Source of the DNA: a virus
DNA length: 64,000 nucleotides
IMG/VR virus record: IMGVR_UViG_3300000101_000008
Span: 2,677 to 66,676 of that record
Direction: 5' to 3' (one strand)
Numbering within the stretch: the stretch's first letter is position 1; the number at the start of each line of letters is the position of its first letter. The notes under the pieces were generated by a model that ran no database searches, had not been told where the DNA came from, and saw nothing but the letters and a program-made list of their open reading frames with translations. Made by a program: the position numbers and the translations under genes. Below, in pieces: positions 7,869 through 15,910 of the stretch.

Positions 7869-8834
7869 ATGGCAGATCGCAACAAGTTTGAAGAAATGCT
7901 TGAGCGCCTAATTGCAGAAGACAAAGCAGGTGCTGAAGAATTATTTCACGAAATCGTAGTTGAAAAATCAAGAGACATCTACGAAAATATTTTAGAAAAT
8001 GATTTAGAAGAAGTAGCCGACGAAGAAGTCGACGAAACTACTGATGAAGAAGTAGACGAAGCAACTGACGAAGAAGTTGATGAAGCTTCTGAAGAAGACA
8101 AAGAAGAAGACAAAGTTGATGAAAACTTTGATCTTGACGAATTTGAAGTTGAAGGCGACGACGACATGGGCGGTGACCCAGCAGACGATATGATGGGTGA
8201 CATCGAGGATGCAGTTGACGGCGACGAAGGCGAAGAAGATGAAGGTGAAGAAGGCGATGTTGAAGATCGTGTTGAAGACCTAGAAGATGCACTAGATGAC
8301 CTAAAAGCTGAATTTGAAAAAATGATGGCTGGCGACGAAGGCGGAGACGCTGAAGACGATATGGACGCTGGTGATGAAGAAGCCCCTGAAGAAGAGGCTT
8401 ATAACTTTGGCGAAGCTGAAGAAGATACTGACGAAGCAGTTGAAGAAGCAACAGACGAAGAAGTAGATGAAACTACTGACGAAGAAGTTGAAGAATCAAA
8501 AGAGCCTAAGTCAGACATTGATGTAATGAAAGAGTATGTTGAAAAAGTAACTGCTTCTATGGGCGACAACGGCGCAAACGCTAAGTCAACTGTAGCAGGT
8601 TCTAACAATATGGGCGGAAGTGCAAGTAACATAGTTGCTGGCGGAGAGTCTGATACTAAAGGAACTACTGGCGGATTAGCGGCAAACACTAGCAAAGATG
8701 AAACAGCAGGGAACGTTAACGTACCAGGCGGAAAAGCATCTAAGTCAATGAAAGCTGAACCAAAAGGCCACGGCGCAGAGAAAAAAGGCGCAGGCGAAAC
8801 AGCTGACAATAAAAAATCTATAGTCGGCAAATAA
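7869..8834 (+). CDS. Acidic prohead core protein, gp67-like
   Basis: 321 residues, start supported by TAGGAGAAAACA ahead of the ATG. The first 45 residues (FEEMLERLIAEDKAGAEELF) form a helical head like that of T4 gp67. The rest is extraordinarily acidic, with tandem (T/A)DEEVDE(T/A) repeats at about 54-76 and again at about 194-212. A DVEDRVEDLEDALDDL coiled-coil segment lies at about 131-148. The last 110 residues are Gly/Ser/Lys-rich and basic towards the end. gp67 is a small core protein that helps determine prohead shape and is degraded by gp21. This protein is about four times the T4 length (80 aa). The position between portal and protease matches 67/68. The assignment is by position and by N-terminal and acidic similarity only. 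Confidence 0.55.
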   Translation: MADRNKFEEMLERLIAEDKAGAEELFHEIVVEKSRDIYENILENDLEEVADEEVDETTDEEVDEATDEEVDEASEEDKEEDKVDENFDLDEFEVEGDDDMGGDPADDMMGDIEDAVDGDEGEEDEGEEGDVEDRVEDLEDALDDLKAEFEKMMAGDEGGDAEDDMDAGDEEAPEEEAYNFGEAEEDTDEAVEEATDEEVDETTDEEVEESKEPKSDIDVMKEYVEKVTASMGDNGANAKSTVAGSNNMGGSASNIVAGGESDTKGTTGGLAANTSKDETAGNVNVPGGKASKSMKAEPKGHGAEKKGAGETADNKKSIVGK

Positions 8835-8849
8835 TAAGGTTGAACTAGT

Positions 8850-9485
8850 ATGAACAACTTTTTAAGAGAGCACTTGACATTCGACCAGGCTAACATAGTC
8901 GTTGAGTCTACCGATAACTCCAAAGGAGGCAAAGACCTTTACATGAAAGGTATTTGTATACAAGGCGGTGTGCGTAACGCAAACCAACGTGTGTATCCTG
9001 TAGAAGAAATTGGTAGGGCTGTCAAAACTCTCAATGATCAAATATCCGGAGGATATAGTGTACTCGGGGAAGTTGATCATCCAGAAGGCCTTAATATTAA
9101 CTTAGACCGTGTAAGTCACATGATAACAGATTGTTGGATGGATGGCCCAAACGGTTATGGCAAGTTAAAAATTTTACCAACTCCTATGGGAAAACTAGTT
9201 GAAACAATGCTGGAAAGCGGCGTTAAATTAGGTGTTTCCAGTAGGGGCTCTGGTAATGTTTCAGAAGACGGAGGCAATCAAGTCTCCGACTTTGAAATTA
9301 TAACAGTTGATGTCGTGGCGCAACCAAGTGCGCCAGGCGCTTACCCAACACCAATCTACGAGCATTTAATGAATGCACGTGGCGGAATGAAGGCATACGA
9401 AATGGCACAGGCAACAAGACAAGACCCAAAGGCACAAAAGTATCTAAAGGAATCGCTAGTGAATATCATTAGCAAACTCCAATAA
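8850..9485 (+). CDS. 21: Prohead core protease gp21
   Basis: 211 residues, the usual length of T4-family gp21 (212 in T4). Serine protease of the herpesvirus assemblin-like fold that matures the prohead by cutting scaffold, core and capsid proteins. The likely catalytic His is H77 in GEVDHPEG, and the Ser is S130 or S131 in GVSSRGSGNV. The N-terminal block KGGKDLYMKGICIQGG and VRNANQRVYP are family signatures. The start has AAGG upstream. Its stop lies 15 bases before gp22, with which it shares a transcript from the promoter at 7809. Confidence 0.93.
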   Translation: MNNFLREHLTFDQANIVVESTDNSKGGKDLYMKGICIQGGVRNANQRVYPVEEIGRAVKTLNDQISGGYSVLGEVDHPEGLNINLDRVSHMITDCWMDGPNGYGKLKILPTPMGKLVETMLESGVKLGVSSRGSGNVSEDGGNQVSDFEIITVDVVAQPSAPGAYPTPIYEHLMNARGGMKAYEMAQATRQDPKAQKYLKESLVNIISKLQ

Positions 9486-9500
9486 CGAGGAGAAAATAAT

Positions 9501-10610
9501 ATGTTGGATGCACTAAAAACACTTTTCGAAAACGATGTAGTTACGGAAGAAGTGCGCAACGAAATTCAAGAAGCTTGGGACGCGAAGATCAAAGAGAATC
9601 GCCAGCAAGTAACATCAGAGCTACGTGAAGAATTTGCTAAGAAATATGAGCATGACAAAGGTACAATGGTTGAAGCCATTGATACTCTTGTATCGGAACG
9701 TTTAGCAGAAGAAATTGCTGAGTTTGCGGATGACCGTAAACAATTAGCAGAAGCCCGTGCAAAATATGCAGTTGCTCAGCGTGAAAACGCAGAGAAACTA
9801 AAAGGATTTGTTATGGAGCAACTAACTAAAGAAGTTGGTGAGCTACATGAAGATCAAAAAGCAATGGCGGTTAACTTCGGCAAGCTAGAAGAATTTGTTG
9901 TAGAAGCACTTGCAAAAGAACTTGCAGAGTTTAACGAAGACAAAAAAGATTTAGCAGAAACTAAAGTACGTTTAGTACGTGAAGCTAAAGAACACTTCAA
10001 GAAAGTTAAAACTAACTTTGTTGAAAGAAGTGCTAAAGCAGTATCAGAAACAGTTGACAAAGCTCTTAAAGGAGAAATTGGACAACTTAAAGAAGATATT
10101 GAAGAAGCACGAAGAAACGATTTTGGGCGTAAACTGTTTGAAGCATTTGCTTCAGAATACGCAGGAAGCTACCTAAATGAAGCGTCAGAAACCGCAAAAC
10201 TAATTAATGTTATCGCTATGAAAGATAAGCAAATTAGTGAAGCAAAAACATTTGCAACTAAAGCTAAAGCATTAGCAGAATCTCAGGCAACTGAGAAGAA
10301 GCGTTTAGTAGAAGCGGCAGAAAGAAAAGACGTACTTAATGAACTTACTGGACCTTTATCAAAAGACCAGAAAGAGATTATGACAGACTTACTGGAATCT
10401 GTACAAACTAAAAAGCTACGCTCACAGTTTGACAAGTACCTACCGGCAGTAATAGACGGGAATACTCCAGCCAAAAAGGCAATTTTATCAGAAGGCAAAG
10501 AAGTTACAGGCAACCGTGAACAAAGTTCACAAACTAACGTTAGTAGACAAGCAGACGCAGAACAATTCAACAGAAATGTTGTAGACATTGTGCGTTTAGC
10601 TGGAATATAA
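9501..10610 (+). CDS. 22: Prohead scaffolding protein gp22
   Basis: 369 residues, almost wholly charged coiled coil (Glu/Lys/Ala-rich from about 20 to 320) with a short C-terminal tail ending VVDIVRLAGI. gp22 is the main internal scaffold on which gp23 assembles. gp21 then degrades it. Length is greater than T4 gp22 (269). The N-terminus (MLDALKTLFENDVVTEEV) and C-terminal block KAILSEGKEV are typical of the family. AGGAGAAAATAAT precedes the start. It sits between protease and capsid as in T4. Several internal Leu/Ile-x-Glu sites could be gp21 cuts. Confidence 0.9.
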   Translation: MLDALKTLFENDVVTEEVRNEIQEAWDAKIKENRQQVTSELREEFAKKYEHDKGTMVEAIDTLVSERLAEEIAEFADDRKQLAEARAKYAVAQRENAEKLKGFVMEQLTKEVGELHEDQKAMAVNFGKLEEFVVEALAKELAEFNEDKKDLAETKVRLVREAKEHFKKVKTNFVERSAKAVSETVDKALKGEIGQLKEDIEEARRNDFGRKLFEAFASEYAGSYLNEASETAKLINVIAMKDKQISEAKTFATKAKALAESQATEKKRLVEAAERKDVLNELTGPLSKDQKEIMTDLLESVQTKKLRSQFDKYLPAVIDGNTPAKKAILSEGKEVTGNREQSSQTNVSRQADAEQFNRNVVDIVRLAGI

Positions 10611-10626
10611 TTTAAGGAGATATGAA

Positions 10627-11799
10627 ATGTCAGAACTACTAGAAAGTCGCTGGCAGGAGACCAAAGGTGCACTAGTTGAAGGATTAACAGGAAATAAGAA
10701 ATCTGTTATGGAAACAACACTTGAGAATACTAGAAAGTATTTGTCAGAGAGTGCAACAGCAGGTGCAACTTCTGCAGGCAACGTAGCAACTCTAAATAGA
10801 GTTATTTTACCAGTTATTAGACGTGTAATGCCAACTGTGATCGCGAACGAGATCGTTGGTGTTCAGCCTATGACAGGACCAGTGGGCCAAATCCACACAT
10901 TACGAGTACGTTACGCTGATGCCTTTACAGGTACAGCAGGCGGATCAGCGGCAGCAGGCGAAGAGGCTTTAAGCCCATTCAAAATTGCTGAAGGCTATTC
11001 AGGTAATGCAAACGGTAAAGCAGATCCAACAGCATCAAAAGAAGGTGTTGCTGGTAACAGACTAAGCATTCAGATTCTAAAACAAACAGTAGAAGCTAAG
11101 ACACGTAAATTGTCAGCTCGCTGGACGTTTGAATCTGCACAAGATGCGCAGTCACAACACGGTATTGATGTTGAAGCAGAAATCATGGCAGCTCTTGCAC
11201 AAGAGATTACAGCTGAGATTGATCAAGAAGTATTAACTTCATTAGCATCATTAGCAGGTACAGGTACTGATACTTACAACCAAGCTGGTGTAAGTGGTAC
11301 TGCAACATTCGTCGGTGACGAACATGCGGCATTAGCTGTATTAATTAATAGAGCGGCAAACAGAATTGCACAAAGAACACGTAGAGGCGCAGGTAACTGG
11401 GCTGTTGTTTCTCCAGCAATTTTAACTGTCCTTCAATCAGCAACAACTTCAGCGTTTGCAAGAACAACTGAAGGTACGTTTGAAGCACCAACTAATACTA
11501 AAATGGTTGGTACATTAAACAATGCTATGAAGATCTATGTTAATACATATGCGGCAGACGATGATGTACTAGTTGGCTACAAAGGCTCAAGTGAATCAGA
11601 TGCGGCAGCATTCTATTGCCCATACATTCCGCTAATGAGCTCAGGTGTTGTACTAGACCCAACTTCATTCGAACCAGTTGTATCATTTATGACTAGATAC
11701 GGATATGTTGAGTTAAACAACACAGCGTCATCTTTAGGTAACGCGGCTGATTACGTTGAAAAAGTTGAAGTGAATAGCAACAACTTATCATTCTCGTAA
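10627..11799 (+). CDS. 23: Major capsid protein gp23
   Basis: 390 residues, shorter than T4 gp23 (521) but in the range of short marine T4-like capsid proteins. Family blocks: LNRVILPVIRRVMPTVIANE, VGVQPMTGPVGQIHTLRVRY and ISPAIL-like AVVSPAILTVLQSA. It forms the HK97-fold hexamers of the head. A likely gp21 cut is after LSE (L39-S40-E41), which would leave a mature protein starting at S42. Strong ribosome site AAGGAGATATGAA. It is the last gene of the head unit, being followed by a strong terminator. No gp24 vertex paralogue is seen in this window. Confidence 0.96.
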   Translation: MSELLESRWQETKGALVEGLTGNKKSVMETTLENTRKYLSESATAGATSAGNVATLNRVILPVIRRVMPTVIANEIVGVQPMTGPVGQIHTLRVRYADAFTGTAGGSAAAGEEALSPFKIAEGYSGNANGKADPTASKEGVAGNRLSIQILKQTVEAKTRKLSARWTFESAQDAQSQHGIDVEAEIMAALAQEITAEIDQEVLTSLASLAGTGTDTYNQAGVSGTATFVGDEHAALAVLINRAANRIAQRTRRGAGNWAVVSPAILTVLQSATTSAFARTTEGTFEAPTNTKMVGTLNNAMKIYVNTYAADDDVLVGYKGSSESDAAAFYCPYIPLMSSGVVLDPTSFEPVVSFMTRYGYVELNNTASSLGNAADYVEKVEVNSNNLSFS

Positions 11800-11824
11800 G
11801 CAGAATATAGTTTTTAACTATACT

Positions 11825-11852
11825 AAAGGGCGGCTTAGGTCGCCCTTTTTTT
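11825..11852 (+). terminator. Rho-independent terminator after gp23
   Basis: AAAGGGCG (11825-11832) pairs with CGCCCTTT (11841-11848) around an 8-base loop and runs into a T-tract. A second hairpin, TATAGTT/AACTATA with a TTT loop (11806-11822), sits just ahead of it. Confidence 0.9.
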
Positions 11853-11857
11853 ATGGC

Positions 11858-11882
11858 TAACCATTTGGTATATGGTTAAATA
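11858..11882 (+). promoter_or_regulatory. Hairpin overlapping a weak late-promoter-like site ahead of the porin gene
   Basis: TAACCAT (11858-11864) and ATGGTTA (11872-11878) form a perfect 7-bp inverted repeat whose right arm runs into GTTAAATAC (11875-11883), a variant of the late octamer. It lies 42 bases before the porin ATG. It may be an operator-like or structural element. Confidence 0.35.
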
Positions 11883-11924
11883 CCGCAGAAGAAACCCCTA
11901 ACTATTTTCGAAAGGAAAATAAAA

Positions 11925-12941
11925 ATGAAACGGACTATAGTTATTCTGTCTGCTCTTTTCGCTTTGATATCATTTCAAGCATTTGCAGACACAAAGACTC
12001 TTGAAGAAAGAGTTACTGATTTAGAAAAGTCAGCACCAACGTTACCAACAGGAATGTTTGTTAACGGAAACATTGAAGTATTTTACGACCCAGATACTTA
12101 CGATTCAGATTTTGATACACGAGCAGAAGTGTTTGTAGGACTACAATCTGAACTAGACGGTCCTATTGATTGGGCAGGAGCAAGTACTAGATTTGATTCT
12201 CAATATTCATTAGACACAACATTAAACAATACTATTGTTGAAAAACAAATTGGTGTTGGTTTAGGAAATACTAGACTTTATGTAGGCGAAACAGATGCAC
12301 AAAGATTAGGATTTGCTAAGACAGCTAAAATTGGTTTACCACTTATTATTACAGAAGCTAATAGTAGAATTGATCATAACGAAAAGATCGTACTTACTTT
12401 TGGCGGATGGAACAACAATAATGAATTTGACTTTGATGAACATAGACTAAAAAGAGATCTACCATTTGGTTTTGCTGTAGGTTATGATGCAGAAGCAAGT
12501 ACAATATACTTAGGTGGTACTGTAAGTTTAGCAGGTTATGCAGAACTATCATACATGCAAATTGGTAATAAAAATAACATCACTAACAATGAATTAAATC
12601 AACAAGGTGTTGCTGTAGGTTCGCAAGTATTGCGTAGATATGGCATTCCGGTAGGATTTGGTGTTGAAGTATGGGACGACAAAAATACAGGATTAGCAAA
12701 AGATGATCGTGTTGACTTTGGTGTTATGTACAACTATTCTAAAGAAGTAATGTTTACAGCACATAAAGTATTAAATGATGACCTTGGAACTGATGGTACA
12801 TATCTTGGTGTAGTACATACAGTAGGACCTGTAGAAACAGGATTCTACTATCATACAGATGTTACTAATACAAGTGTATGGACAGGTGTAACAACTGAAC
12901 GCGATGACAGTATTAAAGCTACTCTTAAGTATAAGTTTTAA
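11925..12941 (+). CDS. Phage-encoded outer-membrane porin-like beta-barrel protein
   Basis: 338 residues. A clear Sec signal peptide (MKRTIVILSALFALISFQAF, cut after A21) is followed by a short coiled-coil segment (LEERVTDLEKS) as in bacterial porins that trimerise. About 290 residues of alternating beta pattern come next, with repeated FGVMYNYSK, AGYAELSYMQIG and VEVWDDKNTG type strands. The last residues, ATLKYKF, have Phe at -1, Tyr at -3 and Leu at -5, the BAM-recognised C-terminal signature of Gram-negative outer-membrane proteins. The product should sit in the host outer membrane rather than the virion. It has its own ribosome site (AAAGGAAAATAAAA) and is insulated by terminators on both sides. 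Possible roles are nutrient uptake during infection, replacement of a host porin, or receptor masking and exclusion. Function is inference; the class is well supported. Confidence 0.8.
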   Translation: MKRTIVILSALFALISFQAFADTKTLEERVTDLEKSAPTLPTGMFVNGNIEVFYDPDTYDSDFDTRAEVFVGLQSELDGPIDWAGASTRFDSQYSLDTTLNNTIVEKQIGVGLGNTRLYVGETDAQRLGFAKTAKIGLPLIITEANSRIDHNEKIVLTFGGWNNNNEFDFDEHRLKRDLPFGFAVGYDAEASTIYLGGTVSLAGYAELSYMQIGNKNNITNNELNQQGVAVGSQVLRRYGIPVGFGVEVWDDKNTGLAKDDRVDFGVMYNYSKEVMFTAHKVLNDDLGTDGTYLGVVHTVGPVETGFYYHTDVTNTSVWTGVTTERDDSIKATLKYKF

Positions 12942-12957
12942 CCTATCACTTTTATTT

Positions 12958-12990
12958 AAAGCTCGATACTTAATTGTGTCGAGCTTTTTT
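12958..12990 (+). terminator. Rho-independent terminator after the porin gene
   Basis: AAAGCTCGA (12958-12966) pairs perfectly with TCGAGCTTT (12979-12987), followed by a T-rich tract. Confidence 0.9.
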
Positions 12991-12997
12991 CTTTTAT

Positions 12998-13005
12998 GAT
13001 AAATA
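12998..13005 (+). promoter_or_regulatory. T4-type late promoter variant for the fibre locus
   Basis: GATAAATAC directly after the porin terminator, 98 bases before the ATG at 13104. It probably starts the long fibre transcription unit. Confidence 0.6.
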
Positions 13006-13020
13006 CATATGTCAAATAGT

Positions 13021-13080
13021 GTGCCGCAAGGCGGACTTATGCTGTTTAACCCACAGCGTAGCTCATAGAACGGGCATAGG
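13021..13080 (+). other. Structured 5' leader of the fibre unit
   Basis: Between the promoter and the ATG at 13104 lie a CCGC/GCGG mini-hairpin (13024-13034) and an 8-bp hairpin with one G-U pair (13038-13045 with 13053-13060). TATGC (13038-13042) can alternatively pair with GCATA (13074-13078), giving two exclusive folds. Function unknown. Confidence 0.35.
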
Positions 13081-13103
13081 ACTACTTAAATAGGAGAAAA
13101 AAA

Positions 13104-13553
13104 ATGGGAAGACCACTTAATAAAAGATTATTCAGCGAACCTACAGCAGGCGGATCTGAAATCAAAGTAAACTTTCATAACGGCACAGCAGTTAAAGAAG
13201 GTTATATTGTAAAGCAAAAAGCTTCAAAGAAATTTGTATGTGAAGAAATTGGCACAGGCGGCGAATTTACTTGTGTACTAACAACTGAAAAATTACCAGC
13301 GGCATTAGCGGAAGGTGAAATGTCAATATCATTCAAAATGGATGATGAAGAAACATACACAGTAAGTAAAATTTCTGGACGTAAAGCAACATTGTCAGCA
13401 CCAAGTGCAACAGGCGCAAACGCCTATGATGGAAAAAGTGTTCCATGGAACTTTGCGGCATCTACAGCAGATGGCGCGGCACAAGTTGAAGAAGCAGGTG
13501 ACGATAATACACTTATCGGAACAGACGACGACGACTTTACAGAAGACGCATAA
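13104..13553 (+). CDS. Conserved virion protein (MGRPLNKR family)
   Basis: 149 residues starting MGRPLNKRLFSE, an N-terminus shared by small virion proteins of marine T4-like phages (recalled). Beta-rich centre (KFVCEEIGTGGEFTCVLTTE), then AEGEMSISFKMDDEETYTV and an acidic tail ending DDDDFTEDA. TAGGAGAAAAAAA ribosome site. The next gene is a shorter, diverged paralogue: both have a KF-V-E--G-G block and an (A/D)NEMSI or EGEMSI block at the same spacing. Probably a tail or fibre-base component; the exact role is not known. Confidence 0.7.
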   Translation: MGRPLNKRLFSEPTAGGSEIKVNFHNGTAVKEGYIVKQKASKKFVCEEIGTGGEFTCVLTTEKLPAALAEGEMSISFKMDDEETYTVSKISGRKATLSAPSATGANAYDGKSVPWNFAASTADGAAQVEEAGDDNTLIGTDDDDFTEDA

Positions 13554-13564
13554 GGTTTAGTTTA

Positions 13565-13930
13565 ATGGGACATCCAGTAAATGTTTTTTGGGAACTTTTA
13601 AAGAATCTAAAAGATTTGGTTGTTTCAGTTAAAATTGGAAGCTCTAAAGCAGTCCCTCATGGTGCTGTTTTAGAGCAACTTAGCAATACAAAGTTTAAAG
13701 TTGAAGACGGAGAAGGAAATCAAGGCGTGTGTGAATTAGTTAACAAAAATACAGAACAATTACTAGACAATGAAATGTCTATTCTTGGATTTGTATTAAA
13801 CAGTTCAGCGTTTGTGTATATTGCTTCAATAGTCAACAACATTATGAATGACTTTACAAACAAAGAATATACTTGGCATTTAGATAATGATTCTACAACC
13901 AATGTATTAATATTAACAGGAAAGCTATAG
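13565..13930 (+). CDS. Paralogue of the preceding small virion protein
   Basis: 121 residues starting MGHPVNVFWELLKN. The core KFKVEDGEGNQGVCELVNK and LLDNEMSILGFVL align with the preceding 149-residue protein; the Arg-Pro-Leu-Asn-Lys head and the acidic tail are absent. AAGGTTTAGTTT upstream gives a weak ribosome site. The stop abuts the next ATG, so the two are translationally coupled. Unknown function within the fibre unit, probably a virion component produced by tandem duplication. Confidence 0.65.
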   Translation: MGHPVNVFWELLKNLKDLVVSVKIGSSKAVPHGAVLEQLSNTKFKVEDGEGNQGVCELVNKNTEQLLDNEMSILGFVLNSSAFVYIASIVNNIMNDFTNKEYTWHLDNDSTTNVLILTGKL

Positions 13931-14983
13931 ATGTCAAAGTTTTTAAATATAGATGGCGACTATAAAATTTCAGTCACCGACGGCGGAGAGATTAGACTCG
14001 ATCCAGGCACTGATGGTAAAGTAAAAATCATTGGCGACTTAGAAGTCGATGGTGATCAAACTATTATCAATAGTTCTACTCTTGTAGTAGATGATCCGTT
14101 TGTTACAGTAAATCAAGGCGGCGTGTCAGGAGGAGTAGTAAACAACTCCGAGGGTGATGTTGCAGGTATACAAATTGACAGAGGCGGAAGTGATGCATTT
14201 TGGGTATACGATGAGCAAGGACTTGCTGATCCAGTATTCATAGGTAGAACAGGTAGTCCGTCAACAGGAACTATAGTTGATCTTAGAACATCAAGAATAC
14301 AAACAGGCGGTGCTGATCTTAAATTAATTAATGACGGTACTGGTATTGTTACTGTAGAAGGTTGTACAGATTATGAAAAACAAATATTCGAGTATGACGG
14401 TTCATTAGTTGACTTTACTGTTAACCCAGTATTAAAAGCAAATCAACATGATACATTAGTAAATGCAAAAGGTGTTGTTGATTATGTAGATGGCTTCTTT
14501 GTTGGTAAATTCCAAAACAAAATTGAATCATTAGACACGTTTGTTGTTGTACATGATAGTGATGCATTTGCAATAGACGAAAGTGCTATTGAATTTACTA
14601 TTGATAATACACCAGCGGCAAAGTTCTTTAATAACAGAGCAGAGCTACAGCATTTAAGAATTCAAGACACAACAATCGAAACTACATCAAGTAATGCAGA
14701 TTTAGTTTTAAGCGCACCTGGAACGGGTAATGTACAAATCAATGACGTTTTGTATATTCCACAAGGTCCATATCAAGATGATGATGGAACAGGCGGCGGA
14801 GGTATACCAAACTTTGGTGTAGATGCGGATACAGCCAATCCGGATGCTCCAGGAGATGGTATTAAATTATACAGTAAAGCAGAAGGTGCGGCAGGCTCTA
14901 GCTTATATTTCATCAATGGCGGATCAGTACAAGATGAATTGGTAAGTAAAAAGAAGGCACTACTGTTTTCGATGATATTATAA
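13931..14983 (+). CDS. Fibre/virion protein with LxVDGxQTI and DLVLSAPGTGN repeat modules
   Basis: 350 residues. The N-terminus MSKFLNIDGDYKISVTDGGE is followed by a GDLEVDGDQTIINSSTLVV beta module. Next comes a Gly-rich block (about 60-115) and one copy of the SNADLVLSAPGTGNVQIN repeat (about 256-273), the same unit that is tandemly repeated in the two long fibres downstream. A GGGG-containing linker and a C-terminal beta segment follow. It contacts the preceding gene without a gap. Marine T4-like phages carry such proteins as structural or fibre components. The last 13 residues (KKKALLFSMIL) look unlike a fibre tip, so a truncated C-terminus or degenerate end is possible. Confidence 0.65.
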   Translation: MSKFLNIDGDYKISVTDGGEIRLDPGTDGKVKIIGDLEVDGDQTIINSSTLVVDDPFVTVNQGGVSGGVVNNSEGDVAGIQIDRGGSDAFWVYDEQGLADPVFIGRTGSPSTGTIVDLRTSRIQTGGADLKLINDGTGIVTVEGCTDYEKQIFEYDGSLVDFTVNPVLKANQHDTLVNAKGVVDYVDGFFVGKFQNKIESLDTFVVVHDSDAFAIDESAIEFTIDNTPAAKFFNNRAELQHLRIQDTTIETTSSNADLVLSAPGTGNVQINDVLYIPQGPYQDDDGTGGGGIPNFGVDADTANPDAPGDGIKLYSKAEGAAGSSLYFINGGSVQDELVSKKKALLFSMIL

Positions 14984-14993
14984 AGGAACAAAA

Positions 14994-15362
14994 ATGGCAA
15001 TAGTTAATACACAAATTGGCGGTAGCTTTACAGACATACTAACAGTTCCTAGCTCATCTAGCGACCCTAACTACAATCTAGGTGGATTCGCTGTTACGAC
15101 TATTATGTTCTGTAATACAGCGCAAAACCCAGAGTTAGAACTCTACACAGACGGCGGCGACACATACTTAGATGTACATGTGTGTCCAGGCGGTATTGCC
15201 GCAGGAGACGGAAATATGATTTTAAATAATATTCCTATTCCAGCAGGCGAAACATTTTCAATGGACAGTGAGAAGTTGATTTTAGCACCAGGTGATATTG
15301 TAAGATGTTCAACTACATCTCCAACTAATATTACTGCAACAGTAAGTTACATACCGGTATAA
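14994..15362 (+). CDS. Small beta-sandwich virion protein (type A, copy 1)
   Basis: 122 residues of beta pattern: TTIMFCNTAQNPELELYTDG, IPIPAGETFSMDSEKLILAP, GDIVRCSTTSPTNITATVSY. The pattern (neighbour strand, P-AGE, KLIL-PGD, V-A--S) recurs in the 109- and 108-residue proteins at 26712 and 42342, so three divergent paralogues accompany the large fibres. AAAGGAACAAAA precedes the ATG. The stop overlaps the next ATG (TAATG). Probably a fibre-associated or baseplate-proximal small protein. Function not known. Confidence 0.65.
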   Translation: MAIVNTQIGGSFTDILTVPSSSSDPNYNLGGFAVTTIMFCNTAQNPELELYTDGGDTYLDVHVCPGGIAAGDGNMILNNIPIPAGETFSMDSEKLILAPGDIVRCSTTSPTNITATVSYIPV

Positions 15363-15877
15363 TGAGATACGTTAGAAGACAAACAACCGCTAACAGGTTT
15401 ATTAGAAACAACAGAGGCATACATATGACCGCTGTTGATAAAGAAATTATTCTTGACAGTGAAAACGTAGTTATGGTTCCAAAAGGCCGTACAGAAGATC
15501 GTCCGCAAAATCCAAAAAACGGACATATGCGTTATAACACTGATGATAACAGATTTGAAGTATATGAAGCAAGCGAATGGAACGGTATAAGAAACGCGGC
15601 TCCATCATCTTATGCACCTATTACTATACAAAACTTAGGTAACGGTGATGCAAGTGAAACAGTATTTGGTCCACTTAACAGCGGAGACCCGTTTTATCCT
15701 GTACCAGCCGCGGCACAAAACGTTTTAGTATTTGCTGAAAACGTCTTTCAATTACCTATTACAAACTACACACTTGTACAAAATCCAGCAGGAAAAACAG
15801 CAGGTTATTATTTACAATTTGCATCACCAGTTGATGCAGGCAAACCTGTAACAGTAATACATAACTTCGATAAGTAA
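15362..15877 (+). CDS. Small fibre protein with RYNTDDNRFEVY module
   Basis: 171 residues; the ATG overlaps the previous stop. The basic N-terminus (MRYVRRQTTANRFIRNNRG) may not be part of the mature fold: an internal ATG after GIH is possible. The module VVMVPKGRTEDRPQNPKNG plus HMRYNTDDNRFEVYEASEW is the short beta unit (PxGTxxxRP...GxxRYNTDxxxFExxxGxxW) found near the C-termini of marine phage fibres, including both long fibres downstream. The rest is a beta-rich domain ending KPVTVIHNFDK. Likely a short tail-fibre or collar component. Confidence 0.6.
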   Translation: MRYVRRQTTANRFIRNNRGIHMTAVDKEIILDSENVVMVPKGRTEDRPQNPKNGHMRYNTDDNRFEVYEASEWNGIRNAAPSSYAPITIQNLGNGDASETVFGPLNSGDPFYPVPAAAQNVLVFAENVFQLPITNYTLVQNPAGKTAGYYLQFASPVDAGKPVTVIHNFDK

Positions 15878-15881
15878 ATTC

Positions 15882-15889
15882 AATAAATA
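15882..15889 (+). promoter_or_regulatory. Late-promoter variant before the first long fibre gene
   Basis: AATAAATACTG, a one-base variant of the late octamer, 22 bases before the GTG start at 15911. Predicted start site near 15895. Confidence 0.45.
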
Positions 15890-15910
15890 CTGTGTCAGGG
15901 AGATTATTGA

